From Propionibacteriaceae bacterium (GTDB lineage: Bacteria > Actinomycetota > Actinomycetes > Propionibacteriales > Propionibacteriaceae), in contig JAISJO010000014.1 in NCBI GenBank assembly GCA_031261485.1, positions 1-64,000 on the forward strand: a stretch of 64,000 bases of DNA. The letters run 5' to 3'. A program made the translations under genes and the position numbers. The notes under the pieces were generated by a model. It made no database searches, was not told the DNA's origin, and was given only the letters and a program-made list of their open reading frames with translations. Shown here in pieces: positions 62,372 through 64,000 of this stretch (the first letter of the stretch is position 1; the number at the start of each line of letters is the position of its first letter).

Positions 62372-62694
62372 CCGCATCGGAGGAACCCGTGTGGTCCGTT
62401 GTGATGTTCGACCTGCCCGTCAAGACGAAACCTCAGAGACGGGCATCGAGCGACTTTCGCCATCTGCTGCTCGACAACGGGTTTCAGATGGCGCAACTCT
62501 CGGTGTACGTCAGGTTCTCTCCGTCTGTGCATTCTCTCTTGCCCACCCTGCGCACTATCAAGCACTGCATACCCCCCGGCGGGGAAGTGAGGATCTTGAC
62601 GGTGACTGACCGAGAGTGGGCGACCGCGCTGAGATATGTGAACTCCGTTGAAGAGACCCAGGAAGAGGAACCAGAACAACTGACGATTTTCTGA
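62368..62694 (+). CDS. cas2: CRISPR-associated protein Cas2
   Basis: A protein of 108 residues with a ferredoxin-like fold. The first strand reads WSVVMFDLPVKT with the conserved Asp, followed by QLSVYVRF and GGEVRILTVTDREW. It bridges two Cas1 dimers in the integration complex. No csn2 or cas4 follows, which defines the locus as type II-C. Confidence 0.93.
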   Translation: MTASEEPVWSVVMFDLPVKTKPQRRASSDFRHLLLDNGFQMAQLSVYVRFSPSVHSLLPTLRTIKHCIPPGGEVRILTVTDREWATALRYVNSVEETQEEEPEQLTIF

Positions 62695-62700
62695 GTAGGA

Positions 62701-62739
62701 CTATCATCTGGTGATACACTTATTTCAGTTAGATGATAG
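62701..62739. promoter_or_regulatory. Inverted repeat flanking a -10-like box before the HTH gene
   Basis: Perfect 9-base arms CTATCATCT (62701-62709) and AGATGATAG (62731-62739), 30 bases apart from start to start, or about three helical turns. A TACACT box lies between them (62715-62720). The arrangement suggests an autoregulatory operator for the HTH protein encoded 24 bases downstream. Confidence 0.6.
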
Positions 62740-62762
62740 ATATTTCAGATGGAAGGATTGCC

Positions 62763-63149
62763 ATGGTTCCAACTATGTTCGTTGAGGATGTCGAGACTCT
62801 GGAAAAGTCGCTGAGTCAAGGTGGTGACCAAATCGAGGTGACTCTGTCTAGGGAGACCGCAGAGTTCGTCGCGCGGGTCGCGAGGGCAAGAGTCGAAGGC
62901 CAAGAAGTCGTCCTCACCCGCAGCTTCGAGGAAGTCAGTCCGACCGAAGCCGCTGCATTCCTTGGGATGTCGCGTCCGCAGGTGCGCAAGCTCATGGACA
63001 AGGGCCTTCTTCCGTACCGAATGGTCGGGACGCATCACCGTATCCCAGTGGCCGGGATGAAGAAATACCTGGTCGAGCAGCGCGAACGTCGTGACGTGGC
63101 ACTGGCTGAGTTGGCAGAACTACAAAATGAGTTGGGACTGGTCGAGTGA
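62763..63149 (+). CDS. Excisionase/MerR-like HTH DNA-binding protein
   Basis: A protein of 128 residues from ATG 62763 (AAGGA five bases upstream). The first 55 residues are an acidic helical domain. Residues of about 60-110 form an excisionase-type winged helix (SPTEAAAFLGMSRPQVRKLMDKGLLPYRMVGTHHRIPVAGMKKYL). The family is best known as antitoxins of PIN toxins, but no toxin gene follows here: the next element is the CRISPR leader. It may be an orphan antitoxin or a regulator recruited by the CRISPR locus. The inverted repeat just upstream is its likely binding site. Confidence 0.8.
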   Translation: MVPTMFVEDVETLEKSLSQGGDQIEVTLSRETAEFVARVARARVEGQEVVLTRSFEEVSPTEAAAFLGMSRPQVRKLMDKGLLPYRMVGTHHRIPVAGMKKYLVEQRERRDVALAELAELQNELGLVE

Positions 63150-63244
63150 TCGAACTGACTCACAAAAAGCCCTATTTATTGCCCTCTGGAACGAAGTTCC
63201 AGAATGTATATAACTTCCACCTTTAGGTGGGGGTTATATACATG
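63150..63244 (+). promoter_or_regulatory. CRISPR leader with two adjacent perfect hairpins
   Basis: An AT-rich segment between the HTH gene and the first repeat. It contains a perfect 8-bp palindrome (TCTGGAAC-GAA-GTTCCAGA, 63185-63203). Directly after it is a long inverted repeat (63204-63243) with arms ATGTATATAAC / GTTATATACAT and an inner stem CCACC-TTTA-GGTGG; as RNA this gives 18 pairs including two U-G. It ends one base before the first repeat. It may mark the integration site for Cas1-Cas2 or shape array transcription. Confidence 0.7.
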
Positions 63245-64000
63245 GCTGGGAATCAGTTCTTATTTCCCCCAGTAGACTTGCGGATGCGGCGAACAAGGCG
63301 AAAGACTAGCTGGGAATCAGTTCTTATTTCCCCCAGTAGACTTGACTGGCCGTCAGTGCATGACCAGGTGGGGCTGGGAATCAGTTCTTATTTCCCCCAG
63401 TAGACTTGTTTTACGACTCTTCCGCGCCATCGACCCGCTGGGAATCAGTTCTTATTTCCCCCAGTAGACTTGCCAACCCCCGAACCGACAAACCCACAAC
63501 GCTGGGAATCAGTTCTTATTTCCCCCAGTAGACTTGGCGAATCCTCGCGTCACCAAGGAGAAAAGCTGGGAATCAGTTCTTATTTCCCCCAGTAGACTTG
63601 GAACTGGCAACACTAAACACCACACTTGGCTGGGAATCAGTTCTTATTTCCCCCAGTAGACTTGGACTCCTTCTCATGCGGGACGAAGTCGGGCTGGGAA
63701 TCAGTTCTTATTTCCCCCAGTAGACTTGCCAATGTGGCGGTCACGCAGCGACATTAGCTGGGAATCAGTTCTTATTTCCCCCAGTAGACTTGCTCCCTGC
63801 GATGCGAGCACACCGCATTAGGCTGGGAATCAGTTCTTATTTCCCCCAGTAGACTTGGCCTGTTGCAGAGTCAGGAAGCTAAACCTGCTGGGAATCAGTT
63901 CTTATTTCCCCCAGTAGACTTGGGAATCAGGTACACGGGTGGGAAGTCATGCTGGGAATCAGTTCTTATTTCCCCCAGTAGACTTGAGATACCATCCAGG
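63245..64000 (+). CRISPR. CRISPR array, type II-C, at least 12 repeats
   Basis: Repeats of 36 bases start GCTGGGAATCAG and end AGTAGACTTG. They begin at 63245, 63309, 63373, 63437, 63501, 63565, 63629, 63693, 63757, 63822, 63887 and 63951. All twelve visible copies look identical. The eleven complete spacers are 28 or 29 bases long and all different, and a twelfth is cut by the window end, so the array continues. The 5' half of the repeat pairs with the tracrRNA anti-repeat, which sets the crRNA direction as rightward. The TAGACT near the repeat 3' end is a -10-like box that could start a transcript inside each spacer. Confidence 0.98.

Noticed and set aside
63204-63243. The leader hairpin as the tracrRNA.
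   Set aside because: It has no complementarity to the repeat; the matching anti-repeat lies at 57687-57701.
63923-63931. Spacer 11 begins with bases that match the repeat interior (GGAATCAG).
   Set aside because: The match is only eight or nine bases and the rest of the spacer is unrelated, so it is probably chance and not a degenerate repeat.

Overview
The window comes from a high-GC Gram-positive, an actinobacterium close to the Actinomycetaceae/Bifidobacteriaceae. The evidence is a Cas9 of the Actinomyces naeslundii type, a eukaryote-like UDP-glucose pyrophosphorylase, and a Bifidobacterium-like kinase/Fn3/MoxR/DUF58/transglutaminase (PFNA-type) cluster. TAnnnT-type -10 boxes and some leaderless starts also fit. 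No rRNA or tRNA gene was seen.

Left part (1-28.8 kb), metabolism and uptake. (1) The 3' end of a tightly overlapping trp operon, trpE-G-D-CF-B-A, with a fused trpC-trpF and a REP-like palindrome pair inside it. (2) A leftward sugar regulon: FucU/RbsD-like mutarotase, ABC ATPase, permease, binding lipoprotein, LacI regulator and fucose-isomerase-like enzyme. Two identical 14-bp operators mark its two transcription starts. (3) A MATE exporter and a decayed DUF4143 fragment. (4) A second leftward carbohydrate operon (DUF2264 protein, binding lipoprotein, two permeases, YesL-like protein, 2-hydroxyacid dehydrogenase), divergent from a DeoR/LacI hybrid regulator. (5) A cobalamin riboswitch controlling two secreted proteins that together resemble a split transcobalamin. 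(6) A GNAT acetyltransferase, an aldo/keto reductase and UDP-glucose pyrophosphorylase.

Middle (28.9-54.3 kb), cell surface, signalling and secretion. Eight rightward genes encode a 2,048-residue Ig-like/Fn3 surface protein, a MoxR ATPase, a DUF58 protein, a transglutaminase-fold membrane protein that lacks its catalytic Cys, a zinc-ribbon/FHA protein, a PP2C phosphatase, a second FHA protein and a Ser/Thr kinase. A ninth, FHA/winged-helix-like gene overlaps the kinase. They converge on a leftward type VII secretion operon: WXG100 protein, two related accessory proteins, a second WXG-like protein, a coiled-coil/membrane candidate substrate, and an EssC/EccC ATPase carrying its own FHA domain. 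The arrangement suggests phospho-dependent control of secretion.

Right part (54.4-64 kb), a defence island. It holds a quinone-reductase-like flavoprotein, a DUF3990/DUF3791 toxin-antitoxin-like module, a GNAT pseudogene cut by the remnant of an IS3-type end, a VapBC pair with a three-iteron operator, and a complete type II-C CRISPR-Cas locus. That locus consists of a tracrRNA with its own promoter, cas9, cas1, cas2, a small HTH gene with a flanking inverted repeat, a leader with two hairpins, and an array of at least 12 repeats that runs off the window. The tracrRNA appears to start exactly at a short 15-nt anti-repeat, and each repeat ends in a -10-like box. This suggests crRNA maturation without RNase III. 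The HTH gene and leader hairpins between cas2 and the array are the least explained parts of the window.
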